Positions 42,387 to 50,364 of a stretch of DNA of 64,000 bases are shown here, piece by piece. Location: positions 62,001 to 126,000 of the forward strand of contig MKTD01000028.1 of the NCBI GenBank assembly GCA_001898165.1. The letters are read 5' to 3'. The position numbers were made by a program, and so were the translations under genes. The notes below the pieces were generated by a model. That model did not search any database and had not been told where the DNA came from. It saw nothing but the letters and a program-made list of their open reading frames with translations. The stretch comes from Bacteroidia bacterium 43-41. Lineage in GTDB: Bacteria > Bacteroidota > Bacteroidia > Bacteroidales > Dysgonomonadaceae. Each line of letters starts with the position of its first letter. Position 1 is the first letter of the stretch.

Positions 42387-44073
42387 AAAAATCTTTTTTT
42401 ACACTCTGCTCGCCGGGCTTGTCACTTTTGCTGTATCGTGCAGCAGTTTAAAGCCCCTGTCGCAATCGAACTTTAGTGTAACGCCGTCGCCTTTAGAAAC
42501 TGTTGGCAACAGTGTGCCTGTAACCGTTAACGGAACTTTCCCCGAAAAATGGTTCAACAAAAACGCAACCGTAAGAATTACCCCGGTACTGAAATATGCC
42601 GGTTCCAAAGAGTCCTACGGATCAGCTCAGACTTATCAGGGAGAAAAAGTTTCAGGTAATGCTATTGAGATTCCGCATACCCGTGGCGGAAACTTTAACA
42701 TGAGTTTCAGTTTCCCTTATCAACCCGACATGCTAACGTCGGAACTTTTTATGCGTTTCGATGCCAAGATCAAGAATAAATCCGTAAAACTTCCCGAAGT
42801 AAAAGTAGCCGACGGTATCCTGGCCACTTCGGCTCTTGCAAGTGCCCAATCAACGGCGCCATCTGTTGCTGATGACGGTTTCCAGCGTATCATCAAACAG
42901 AAACAGGATGCTAACATTCATTTCGTTATTCAACAGGCAAATATCCGTTCATCCGAAACAAACACGCAAGACATGCGTTCGTGGCAACAGCGTGTACAAG
43001 AAGCCTTCAACGATCCGCGCCAGAACGTAGATATTGAGGTTTCTGCTTACGCGTCACCCGACGGAGGCGTTTCGCTGAATGAAAAACTGGCCGCCCAGCG
43101 TGAGAAAAATACCACACAATACCTGGAAGGCGAGATGAAAAAAAGAAAAATTGAAGCCGATGTCAATGCCCGCTACACGGCTCAGGACTGGGAAGGCTTC
43201 CGTCAGTTGCTGGAAGCCTCTGATCTACAAGACAAAGAACTTGTTTTGAGGGTTTTATCTATGTATCCCGATCCTGAAACACGCGAACGCGAGATCAAAA
43301 ACATATCGTTTGTTTACAATGATTTAGCATCCACCATCTTACCGCAGTTACGCCGTTCGCGCATCACGGCAAACATCGAAATTATCGGAAAATCGGATGA
43401 AGAAATTATGGAATTCTGGCGCACCGATCCTAAAAAACTTTCGGTGGAAGAGTTGCTTTACGCTTCTACTCTAACCGATAACGATGCCGATAAAGAAAAG
43501 ATCTATCAATACGTTACTGTGAACTTCCCGAAAGATTACCGTGGATGGAACAATATGGCTACCGCTTATTATCAGCGTGGCGAATACAATAACGCCAAAC
43601 AGGCCTTGGACCGCGCAGCTTTGGTTTCGCCCAATGCCGCCGAAGTGAATGTGAACAAAGCTTTGTTCGCTATGATGGATGGCAACACACAATCGGCAAA
43701 AGAATTACTGGGCAGATCATCGGGTGCTAACAACCTCGATGCGGCAATGGGATTGCTTTACCTGATGGAGGGTGATTATAACCAGGCCGTTGATGCTTAT
43801 GGAAATACGAAATCGAACAATGCCGCACTGTCACAAATCTTGACAAAAAACTACAATGCTGCTGACATTACCCTGAAAGCCATAAAAAATCCCGATGCGC
43901 TGACCTACTATCTGTTGGCTGTTGTTGGATCGAGAACGAACAATTTCAATGATGTAATGACAAACCTGCGCTCGGCCATAACGATGGACAAAACAATGGC
44001 AACCCGGGCATTAAACGACCTGGAATTTGTAAAATACAGAACCAACCAGGATTTCATGGCCCTGATAAAATAA
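42382..44073 (+). CDS. Predicted lipoprotein with OmpA-like and TPR-like regions
   Basis: Signal with lipobox (LVTFAVSC, lipid-modified Cys20). Residues about 25-140 are a beta-rich Bacteroidota-type domain (NFSVTPSPLE...VRITPVLKY). A middle region has an OmpA-like peptidoglycan-binding pattern (VDIEVSAYASPDGGVSLNEKLAAQR). The C-terminal third carries TPR-like helices (GWNNMATAYYQRGEYNNAKQALDRA and similar). Such proteins are common surface or periplasmic structural lipoproteins in Bacteroidales; the exact role is unknown. 563 residues. A strong terminator follows. Confidence 0.75.
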   Translation: MKKIFFYTLLAGLVTFAVSCSSLKPLSQSNFSVTPSPLETVGNSVPVTVNGTFPEKWFNKNATVRITPVLKYAGSKESYGSAQTYQGEKVSGNAIEIPHTRGGNFNMSFSFPYQPDMLTSELFMRFDAKIKNKSVKLPEVKVADGILATSALASAQSTAPSVADDGFQRIIKQKQDANIHFVIQQANIRSSETNTQDMRSWQQRVQEAFNDPRQNVDIEVSAYASPDGGVSLNEKLAAQREKNTTQYLEGEMKKRKIEADVNARYTAQDWEGFRQLLEASDLQDKELVLRVLSMYPDPETREREIKNISFVYNDLASTILPQLRRSRITANIEIIGKSDEEIMEFWRTDPKKLSVEELLYASTLTDNDADKEKIYQYVTVNFPKDYRGWNNMATAYYQRGEYNNAKQALDRAALVSPNAAEVNVNKALFAMMDGNTQSAKELLGRSSGANNLDAAMGLLYLMEGDYNQAVDAYGNTKSNNAALSQILTKNYNAADITLKAIKNPDALTYYLLAVVGSRTNNFNDVMTNLRSAITMDKTMATRALNDLEFVKYRTNQDFMALIK

Positions 44074-44096
44074 ACCTCAACCGAAACAATAACGGG

Positions 44097-44126
44097 AAAA
44101 TGGAGTGCGTGACGCACTCCATTTTT
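44097..44126 (+). terminator. Intrinsic terminator
   Basis: AAAATGGAGTGCG-TGA-CGCACTCCATTTTT: a perfect nine-base stem with a T run, 24 bases after the stop of the OmpA/TPR-like gene. Confidence 0.9.
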
Positions 44127-44182
44127 AAACCCGTACATTTACTGCAATTTTTTTTCGTTTCCCACTTCAAAACAATTTTATT

Positions 44183-44947
44183 ATGCTTAGATCGTTGAGA
44201 GCTAAAATATTTTCAAGCTTTATGCTGCTGGTGTTAATACTTATAATTGCCGGGGTTATGTCAATTATTGAGTTCGACAAGGTAGGGGCATCCATTAAAA
44301 AAGTTATGGATAATAATTACAAATCCATTGAACAAACTAAATACATGATCGACGCACTGGAAAGAGAAGACAGCGGTTTGTTGATGTATTTGATAGGGAA
44401 CCGGGAGGCGGGGAGCCAAACCATTGATTCTGCCTACTCAACCATAGAAAATGCCATTCAAATTGCACAAACCAATATCACTGAAAAAGACGAAGATAAA
44501 TACATCACCAACATTATAAAAGAATACGACAAATTTCACACTTCCGTTAAACAAATTGCCGATACCTCCGACACATTGACATCGGAAGAAAAAAGCATTA
44601 TCTACCTAAAGAACCAGCAATTATACTTCACTGCAAAAAAATCCATTAACGAACTGATGCAACTCAACCAAAATGGTATCTACAAACAGACGGACTTGAT
44701 GAAGGAAAACTCAAAAAGAGCCATGATGCCTGCCATTGTTTCCATCGTTGTCGCCATCGTTTTTGCCCTGTTGCTCAATTTTTTCATATCCGAGTACTTC
44801 ATCAATCCCATTCATCGCCTGATAGACGGTATGAAATCATATTATCCCGAGATGGGCAGAATTGATGCAAAAATCAGCTTAAAAGATGAGATAAAGACCC
44901 TTGAAGATGAAATCAACAATTTAATTGTAAGGTTCAAAGTAAAATAA
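44183..44947 (+). CDS. Membrane sensor with HAMP-like end but no output domain
   Basis: First transmembrane helix about 12-30, a helical periplasmic region of about 150 residues (four-helix-bundle type, as in chemoreceptors and kinase sensors), a second helix about 180-203 and a HAMP-like segment (NPIHRLIDGMKSYYPEMGRI...LKDEIKTLEDEINNLIVRF). The protein ends there at residue 254 with no kinase, cyclase or methyl-accepting domain. The TrkH gene starts eight bases later, so a structural or regulatory role for potassium uptake is possible. It may also be the truncated front of a former histidine kinase. Confidence 0.75.
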   Translation: MLRSLRAKIFSSFMLLVLILIIAGVMSIIEFDKVGASIKKVMDNNYKSIEQTKYMIDALEREDSGLLMYLIGNREAGSQTIDSAYSTIENAIQIAQTNITEKDEDKYITNIIKEYDKFHTSVKQIADTSDTLTSEEKSIIYLKNQQLYFTAKKSINELMQLNQNGIYKQTDLMKENSKRAMMPAIVSIVVAIVFALLLNFFISEYFINPIHRLIDGMKSYYPEMGRIDAKISLKDEIKTLEDEINNLIVRFKVK

Positions 44948-44955
44948 CGATTTGA

Positions 44956-46398
44956 ATGAGAACAAAAGCTATTGCAAAATACCTGGGATTTGTGTTGTTG
45001 TTTAACGCGCTGTTTCTTTATATTTCCGCCGCAATCTCATTATTTCTTCATGAAAACTCACTCTCTCCACTTTTATACAGTGCCGTGGTATGCACCATCT
45101 TAGGCCTTTTCCCACAAATATTTGTGGAGAAGATTGACGAAATCAATTTCCGCGAAGGGATGGCCATCAGCGTTTTCGGATGGATCTTAACTTGCCTTGC
45201 AGGCGCTGTTCCCTACTTTATGTGGGGCGGTGAGTTCACCTTTGTGAATGCGCTCTTCGAAAGTGTTTCGGGATATACCACCACGGGAGCGACTGTTCTG
45301 AAAAATGTGGAAGCATTGACCAAAGGGTTATTGTTTTGGCGGGCATCCACGCATTTTATAGGTGGTGTGGGAATCATCTTGTTTGTTCTATTGATTTTGC
45401 CCAGTGCGAGCGGCGCAAGATCAAGTATTTATAACTCTGAACTATCCGGATTGTCAAAATTAAACTTTAAAATAAGAACAAAACAGATAGCCCGTGTTAT
45501 CGTTGTTGTTTACCTTAGTTTGATTCTTATCGAGATTGTGCTTCTGTGGATATTGGGCATGAGTCTCTTTGATGCCATTTGTCATGCTTTTGCAACAGTG
45601 GCTACGGGTGGTTTTTCAACCAAAAACCTCAGTGTGGCTTACTACAACAATGTCTGGATTGAAGTGGTCATTATGGTATTTATGTTGCTGGGAAGCATCC
45701 ATTTTGGGTTATTATACGGTACAGTGACGGGAAATAAAATGAATATATTCACTTCAAAGTCGGTCAGGGCCTACGTAGGTTTAATGTTTCTGGGAATTAT
45801 TATTGTTGCTGCAAAGTTGACCAACGATGGGTTTTACTCGTGGTGGACCTCCCTTCGGTACGCCTCGTTTCAAGTCATATCACTGGGGACAACTACCGGT
45901 TTTGCCACGGTTGACACGCCGAACTGGCCCATTTTCACCATTATCATTATCATGTATTTTACGATTCAATGCGGTATGGTCGGTTCCACGGCGGGGGGAT
46001 TGAAATTCGACCGGGTATTGCTTTTTTATAAATCGCTCAAGCGCCAGATAAAACTTGTGTTGCACCCAAGCGGCGTATATATTACCAAATTGGAGAATGT
46101 GCCCATCACTACCGAGATGGAATTACAAACCGCCATTTTCTTTATACTCTACCTGTTTACCTTGTTTATCACTGCTCTATTGCTTTCCGGCATGAATGTT
46201 GACGGCATAACTTCCATATCGGCCTCCATTGCGACCATCGGTAATGCCGGACCCGGCTTTGGTGATGTAAGTTCACTCGGGAATTATTCATCCATTCCCG
46301 ATGCAGGAAAATATGTTTTATCGGCAAATATGTTATTAGGGCGTCTTGAAATAATCAACGTCTTTGCATTGTTCACGGTGTTAACTCACAAAAAATAA
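44956..46398 (+). CDS. trkH: TrkH-family potassium uptake protein
   Basis: Potassium channel-like translocation subunit with four P-loops visible as filters: SGYTTTGATV, VATGGFST, LGTTTGFATV and IGNAGPGFG. Each has the Gly that forms the selectivity filter. About 480 residues and ten or more helices. No TrkA/KtrA NAD-binding regulator is adjacent, which is unusual; the preceding gene codes for a HAMP-type sensor instead. The two are almost certainly cotranscribed. Confidence 0.93.
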   Translation: MRTKAIAKYLGFVLLFNALFLYISAAISLFLHENSLSPLLYSAVVCTILGLFPQIFVEKIDEINFREGMAISVFGWILTCLAGAVPYFMWGGEFTFVNALFESVSGYTTTGATVLKNVEALTKGLLFWRASTHFIGGVGIILFVLLILPSASGARSSIYNSELSGLSKLNFKIRTKQIARVIVVVYLSLILIEIVLLWILGMSLFDAICHAFATVATGGFSTKNLSVAYYNNVWIEVVIMVFMLLGSIHFGLLYGTVTGNKMNIFTSKSVRAYVGLMFLGIIIVAAKLTNDGFYSWWTSLRYASFQVISLGTTTGFATVDTPNWPIFTIIIIMYFTIQCGMVGSTAGGLKFDRVLLFYKSLKRQIKLVLHPSGVYITKLENVPITTEMELQTAIFFILYLFTLFITALLLSGMNVDGITSISASIATIGNAGPGFGDVSSLGNYSSIPDAGKYVLSANMLLGRLEIINVFALFTVLTHKK

Positions 46399-46567
46399 CT
46401 GTTCTTTGGGAAGAAAAACGTACCTTTGCACACTTTTCAATGGTCATTAGGCTTCGCCGATATTCGCTACGCGTTATTCAATAGTGATTAGTCGTGGCAA
46501 TCAAATTTTCATCGAAACAATAAATTACCATTGGATATCAACTGAACAACAATTGAATTACAACTGA

Positions 46568-47866
46568 ATGAGTATGAACTTTGTAGAAGAACTCCGTTGG
46601 CGCGGCATGATTCACGACGTGATGCCCGGAACGGAAGAACAGTTATTGAAAGAACAAACATCGGGATACCTGGGAATTGACCCCACAGCCGATTCGCTTC
46701 ATATCGGACATCTGGTGGGCGTGATGATGCTTAAACACCTGCAGCGGTCGGGACACACCCCCATAGTACTTGTTGGCGGAGCCACGGGAATGATTGGCGA
46801 CCCGTCGATGAAATCGGCAGAGCGCAACCTGTTGGATGAACAGACCTTGCGGCATAATCAGGAAGCGATTAAAAAGCAGTTGGCAAAATTTCTCGATTTT
46901 GAAGGCGATATTCCCAACAAAGCCATTCTGGTAAACAATTACGACTGGATGAAGGATTTTTCGTTCCTTTCGTTTATCCGCGATATTGGCAAGCACATCA
47001 CCGTTAATTATATGATGGCAAAAGACTCCGTAAAGAAACGCCTGAGTGGCGAATCCTCTGAAGGAATGTCGTTTACCGAATTTTCGTATCAGTTGATGCA
47101 GGGTTACGATTTTCTGCACCTTTATCGTGAGTACGGCTGCCGCCTGCAGATGGGCGGGAGCGACCAATGGGGCAACATTACAACCGGAACGGAACTTATC
47201 CGCCGGATTGCAGGCGGTGAAGCTTTCGCATTGGTTTGTCCGCTTATTACCAAAGCCGATGGCGGAAAATTCGGTAAGACCGAAAGTGGAAACGTGTGGT
47301 TAGACAGCCGTTACACAACACCTTACCGGTTCTACCAATTCTGGCTGAACGTCAGCGATACCGATGCCGAAAAATATATAAAGATCTTTACATCGTTGTC
47401 AAAAGACGAGATCGATTCATTGGTTGCAGAGCAGCAAGCAGCACCGCATCTACGCCCGCTGCAAAAACGCCTTGCCGAAGAAATAACCATAATGGTTCAC
47501 AGCCGCGAAGATTACGACATGGCCGTTAGCGCATCGGAAATTCTTTTCGGGAAATCCACGTCGCAGGCGCTACGCTCGATTGATGAAACTACCTTCCTGC
47601 AAGTTTTTGATGGTGTTCCGCAATTCAACATTTCCAAAAATTTGCTTACCGAAGGTATGAAAGCTGTAGATTTATTGACAGAATCGGCTGCCGTTTTCCC
47701 GTCCAAAGGTGAGATGCGGAAAACCGTGCAAGCCGGTGGCGTATCGATAAACAAAGACAAGCTGGAGGACTTTGAAGCAATTATCGATAATTCTTATCTT
47801 ATTGCCGATAAATATATTCTGGCGCAGCGCGGCAAGAAAAACTATTATCTGCTGATAGCGGAATAA
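46568..47866 (+). CDS. tyrS: Tyrosyl-tRNA synthetase
   Basis: Class Ic aminoacyl-tRNA synthetase. HIGH-type motif HIGHL about 45-49, tyrosine-pocket stretch [16 protein letters not shown] as the KMSKS equivalent near residue 239, and a C-terminal S4-like RNA-binding domain ([16 protein letters not shown]). 432 residues, full length. Upstream are TACCTTTG at 46421-46428 (possible -7) and imperfect direct repeats (TTCAATrGTsATTAG at 46436 and 46478). Two bases from the thioesterase gene, so an operon. Confidence 0.95.
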   Translation: MSMNFVEELRWRGMIHDVMPGTEEQLLKEQTSGYLGIDPTADSLHIGHLVGVMMLKHLQRSGHTPIVLVGGATGMIGDPSMKSAERNLLDEQTLRHNQEAIKKQLAKFLDFEGDIPNKAILVNNYDWMKDFSFLSFIRDIGKHITVNYMMAKDSVKKRLSGESSEGMSFTEFSYQLMQGYDFLHLYREYGCRLQMGGSDQWGNITTGTELIRRIAGGEAFALVCPLITKADGGKFGKTESGNVWLDSRYTTPYRFYQFWLNVSDTDAEKYIKIFTSLSKDEIDSLVAEQQAAPHLRPLQKRLAEEITIMVHSREDYDMAVSASEILFGKSTSQALRSIDETTFLQVFDGVPQFNISKNLLTEGMKAVDLLTESAAVFPSKGEMRKTVQAGGVSINKDKLEDFEAIIDNSYLIADKYILAQRGKKNYYLLIAE

Positions 47867-47867
47867 A

Positions 47868-48629
47868 ATGGATAAAAAGAGGAAGTATCAATTTCAGATT
47901 TCTACCCAACATATCGATTTTCAGAAAAAAGTTTCATTATCATCTTTGTTCCACCTGGTTTTGAAGGCCGCCGGAAAGGACGCCGACCATAACGGGTTCG
48001 GGTTGCTGAAACTACAATCTGAAGACTACACGTGGGTACTTTCGCGTTTCGTTATGGATATGGAAAGGTTTCCGCTGGAAAATGAAACAATAACCATCGA
48101 AACATGGATTCAGGATGTTGCCGCGATGTTTACAACGCGTAATTTCCGAATTGCCAATGAAGAAGACCGGCTAATCGGTTATGCATCATCTTCGTGGGCG
48201 GTAATAGATATGAAAACCCGCGAAAGCATTCTGCTGGATACGTTGCCATCATTGAACGGCTTTATATTGGCGGAAACCACTCCTATAGGCGTTCCCACGC
48301 GTATTGCAAACGTAAAAGGCGATATTGCCAACCGGTTTGAAGTAAAATACAGCCATATCGATGTAAATCGCCATGCAAGCAGTCCGTTTTATATTCAATG
48401 GATTGCCGACTGCTTTTCGCTGGATTTTTATCTGAAGCATAAGTTAAAAAGATTTGAGATAAATTTCCTGAAAGAAATAACCTTTGGAGATGCAGGGGTG
48501 GTTTATCAGAAATTGAAAGCCGAAAACGATTATTTTTTTCAGCTGGTCACCCTGGAAAAAGGGATTGCCTGCCGTGCACGGATGCTATTTGAGGATGAGG
48601 AAACGCGGCGATTTGATCCTGGAAATTGA
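47868..48629 (+). CDS. Acyl-ACP thioesterase
   Basis: Double hot-dog protein of the FatA/FatB/acyl-ACP thioesterase family that hydrolyses acyl-ACP to free fatty acid. The N-terminal hot dog (SLSSLFHLVLKAAGKDAD...WVLSRFVMDMERFP) and the second one with the active-site stretch YSHIDVNRHASSPFYIQW are visible. 253 residues, standard for bacteria. Starts one base after the tyrS stop. Confidence 0.88.
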   Translation: MDKKRKYQFQISTQHIDFQKKVSLSSLFHLVLKAAGKDADHNGFGLLKLQSEDYTWVLSRFVMDMERFPLENETITIETWIQDVAAMFTTRNFRIANEEDRLIGYASSSWAVIDMKTRESILLDTLPSLNGFILAETTPIGVPTRIANVKGDIANRFEVKYSHIDVNRHASSPFYIQWIADCFSLDFYLKHKLKRFEINFLKEITFGDAGVVYQKLKAENDYFFQLVTLEKGIACRARMLFEDEETRRFDPGN

Positions 48630-48706
48630 TCGCCCCGGCAAAAAGAGAACGGAAGTTCACACAATATTTAAAATATAGAGCAAAACGGAAAAACAGCTCT
48701 CAAATA

Positions 48707-48738
48707 TTTGGTCATTTACAAATATTGTTATACTTTTG
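48707..48738 (+). promoter_or_regulatory. Promoter of tRNA-Gln
   Basis: TTTG (48707-48710), 20 bases, TACTTTTG (48731-48738). Matches the Bacteroidota consensus; about 30 bases before the mature tRNA. Confidence 0.65.
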
Positions 48739-48767
48739 CACTGCTTTTCACGAAGCAGATTAAGGAT

Positions 48768-48838
48768 TGTCCTATGGTGTAATGGTAGCACTCCTGGTTT
48801 TGGTTCAGTCAGTCTAGGTTCGAATCCTGGTAGGACAA
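48768..48838 (+). tRNA. tRNA-Gln (anticodon TTG)
   Basis: 71 bases with a full cloverleaf: acceptor TGTCCTA/TAGGACA, D-arm GTGT/GCAC, anticodon loop TTTTGGT with TTG, four-base variable loop, T-arm CTAGG-TTCGAAT-CCTGG and discriminator A. CCA is not encoded. The anticodon stem CCTGG/TCAGT is weak: base 27 (C) opposes 43 (T), and 31-39 is a G-T pair. A promoter and a terminator surround it. Confidence 0.93.
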
Positions 48839-48850
48839 CTTTTAACTACA

Positions 48851-48885
48851 TAACCGACTCATTAGCAGTCGGTTATTGTTTTTTT
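48851..48885 (+). terminator. Terminator of tRNA-Gln
   Basis: TAACCGAC-TCATTAGCA-GTCGGTTA then TTGTTTTTTT, starting 12 bases after the tRNA. Confidence 0.88.
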
Positions 48886-48888
48886 ATA

Positions 48889-49410
48889 AAACTCTGTCCC
48901 CTATCCTTTTATGAATTTTTGCTTGCCATGGGAGAAAACGGAATTGCCGGACTACTGCACAAGGTTTACAATGTATCAAAACCGGCCTTACCGTTAGTTG
49001 CTTATCAGGAGTTGTCCGCATTTAAGCTCTATCACAATGATGTTGGGCTATTGAGTGCTATGTCGCGATTAAGTTCAAAAACAACCGTTGATGGTGATGC
49101 TACTTTTACTTAATTTAAGGGAGCTTTAGCAGAACAGTTTGTATTTCAACAACTGACTCAAAATGAGAAGCTGTCCATTCATTATTTCACATTTGACAAC
49201 AGCAAGCACGAAGTTGATTTTCTTGTCCAAACCGAAGATGACGAAATAATACCAATTGAAGTGAAATCAGGTGAAAATCTTAAAGCCAAAAGCTTCAAGA
49301 TCTTCTGCGAAAAATACAAGCCGACAAAAGCAATTCACACTTCCCTTTCCGACTACAAAGAGGAAGAATGGATGACAAATTTACCGCTTTACGCGATAAA
49401 TTCAATTTAG
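48889..49410 (+). pseudogene. Broken C-terminal remnant of a DUF4143-type AAA ATPase
   Basis: Only the end of the gene remains: the frame reads FYEFLLAMGENGIAGLLHKVYN...AFKLYHNDVGLLSAMSRLS and, after a stop codon (TAA 49111-49113), continues in the same frame with FKGALAEQFVFQQLTQ...VDFLVQTEDDEIIPIEVKSG...KPTKAIHTSL. This is the DUF4143 and nuclease-like tail (D-x-x...E-V-K) of the large ATP-binding family common in Bacteroidota. The AAA part (about 250 residues) is missing. It directly follows the tRNA-Gln terminator, suggesting leftover accessory DNA at a tRNA gene. Confidence 0.8.
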
Positions 49411-49498
49411 GACGCCAAAACTTTCACTTCCGATTGAACTGATTAAGCTTTCATGGGTTTATTGTATATATTGTATAAAACTAAAAACTTAAAAACAG

Positions 49499-49810
49499 AT
49501 GAAAACTTCCAACGCAAGTGATCACAGCATATTCGTTTGGTGGAGATCCGTTCCTGATAGCAATAAACGCGAGTATCTCGGTATCCGGTTTGCTTCATCT
49601 GACGATCATATCGATTACAGCAAAAATATCGCCCGGGATGAAAAAGAAGAGGTCGTAATTGACGGAAAACAACTTGATGCACTTTCGTCCGATGAAATTT
49701 GCAGTTTGTTATTTTCCAAATTGCTAAAACCGGAATGGGAATGGAAAATTGGAGGAAGGGAATCGATAAAAACAGATGTCTATGCGATCTGCGAAAGGTT
49801 AACTAAATGA
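49499..49810 (+). CDS. Hypothetical protein
   Basis: 103 residues, soluble, acidic and Trp/Asp/Ser-rich (FVWWRSVPDSNKREYLGIRF ... ALSSDEICSLLFSKLLKPEWEWKIGGRESIKTDVYAICERL). I do not recognise a family and see no signal or membrane segment. The frame is clean with a terminator after it, but short enough that coding status should be checked by conservation. Lies in the accessory patch behind tRNA-Gln. Confidence 0.6.
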   Translation: MKTSNASDHSIFVWWRSVPDSNKREYLGIRFASSDDHIDYSKNIARDEKEEVVIDGKQLDALSSDEICSLLFSKLLKPEWEWKIGGRESIKTDVYAICERLTK

Positions 49811-49834
49811 AGTAAATCCCTGCACTCCTAAAAA

Positions 49835-49881
49835 AATCCCTGCTCCAATTCTTTAAATTCAGGCAGGGATTTTAATTTTTT
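49835..49881. terminator. Shared terminator
   Basis: AAATCCCTGC pairs with GCAGGGATTT across about 19 bases, followed by TTAATTTTTT. It lies between the 103-residue protein gene (+) and the YegP-like gene (-). A second AAATCCCTGCA copy just before it (49814-49824) could compete for pairing. Confidence 0.7.
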
Positions 49882-49892
49882 AATGCAACATT

Positions 49893-50228
49893 TCAAGAAA
49901 CCGCCTCATCAACTACTTCGGCATCGGGAGCATTGGTTTTTACCGATTTGATACCGTTTTCTCTCGCGGTTTCGCTTTCATACATTTCACTGTTACCGAT
50001 CACTTGACCGTTAACGGCTTTCAGATTGAAATAAAATTTACCGTTTTTTGCCACGTTTCTTTCGAAACGGGCATCTTCCTGCGAATTTTTCTTTACCGAC
50101 TCCACACCGTTCAAGCATGCAGCTTTGGTAGTGTAACCCTCGCTCGATAAGATCACCTGTCCGTTTCCGGCCTTGAGATTGAACTGAAATTCACCATTTT
50201 TTCTGGTGGTAATAATAAATTTCCCCAT
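49893..50228 (-). CDS. YegP-like DUF1508 protein, two tandem repeats
   Basis: Two about 50-residue DUF1508 repeats: FIITTRKNGEFQFNLKAGNGQVILSSEGYTTKAACLNGVESVKKN and a second one with FYFNLKAVNGQVIGNSEMYESETARENGIKSVKTN. Each folds as a small beta sheet with a helix. The family is widespread and its function uncertain. The acidic tail (DAEVVDEAVS) is outside the repeats. 111 residues, as usual for two-repeat members. Confidence 0.92.
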   Translation of the reverse strand: MGKFIITTRKNGEFQFNLKAGNGQVILSSEGYTTKAACLNGVESVKKNSQEDARFERNVAKNGKFYFNLKAVNGQVIGNSEMYESETARENGIKSVKTNAPDAEVVDEAVS

Positions 50229-50310
50229 AGTTTTTTTGTTTTGGTTAGTTAGATATAAACACTCTGTTTTAACGATTTACAAGCAACTTTGTTCAACGTC
50301 GTTAACAAAA

Positions 50311-50346
50311 AAAGGGTGAAATCACATTGTGATACACCCTCTTTAA
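50311..50346 (-). terminator. Terminator of the TonB-dependent receptor gene
   Basis: On the minus strand AGGGTG-T-ATCAC-AAT-GTGAT-T-TCACCCT-like stem followed by TTTTTTTG. The two arms of the stem pair with one symmetric mismatch. It begins about 19 bases past the receptor stop. Confidence 0.8.
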
Positions 50347-50364
50347 GGTAGTAAATTATTCAGT

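Noticed and set aside
48736-48888. Plus-strand open frame running through tRNA-Gln into the DUF4143 remnant
   Set aside because: The first part is read through the tRNA and its terminator; only the part after the terminator shows protein similarity.
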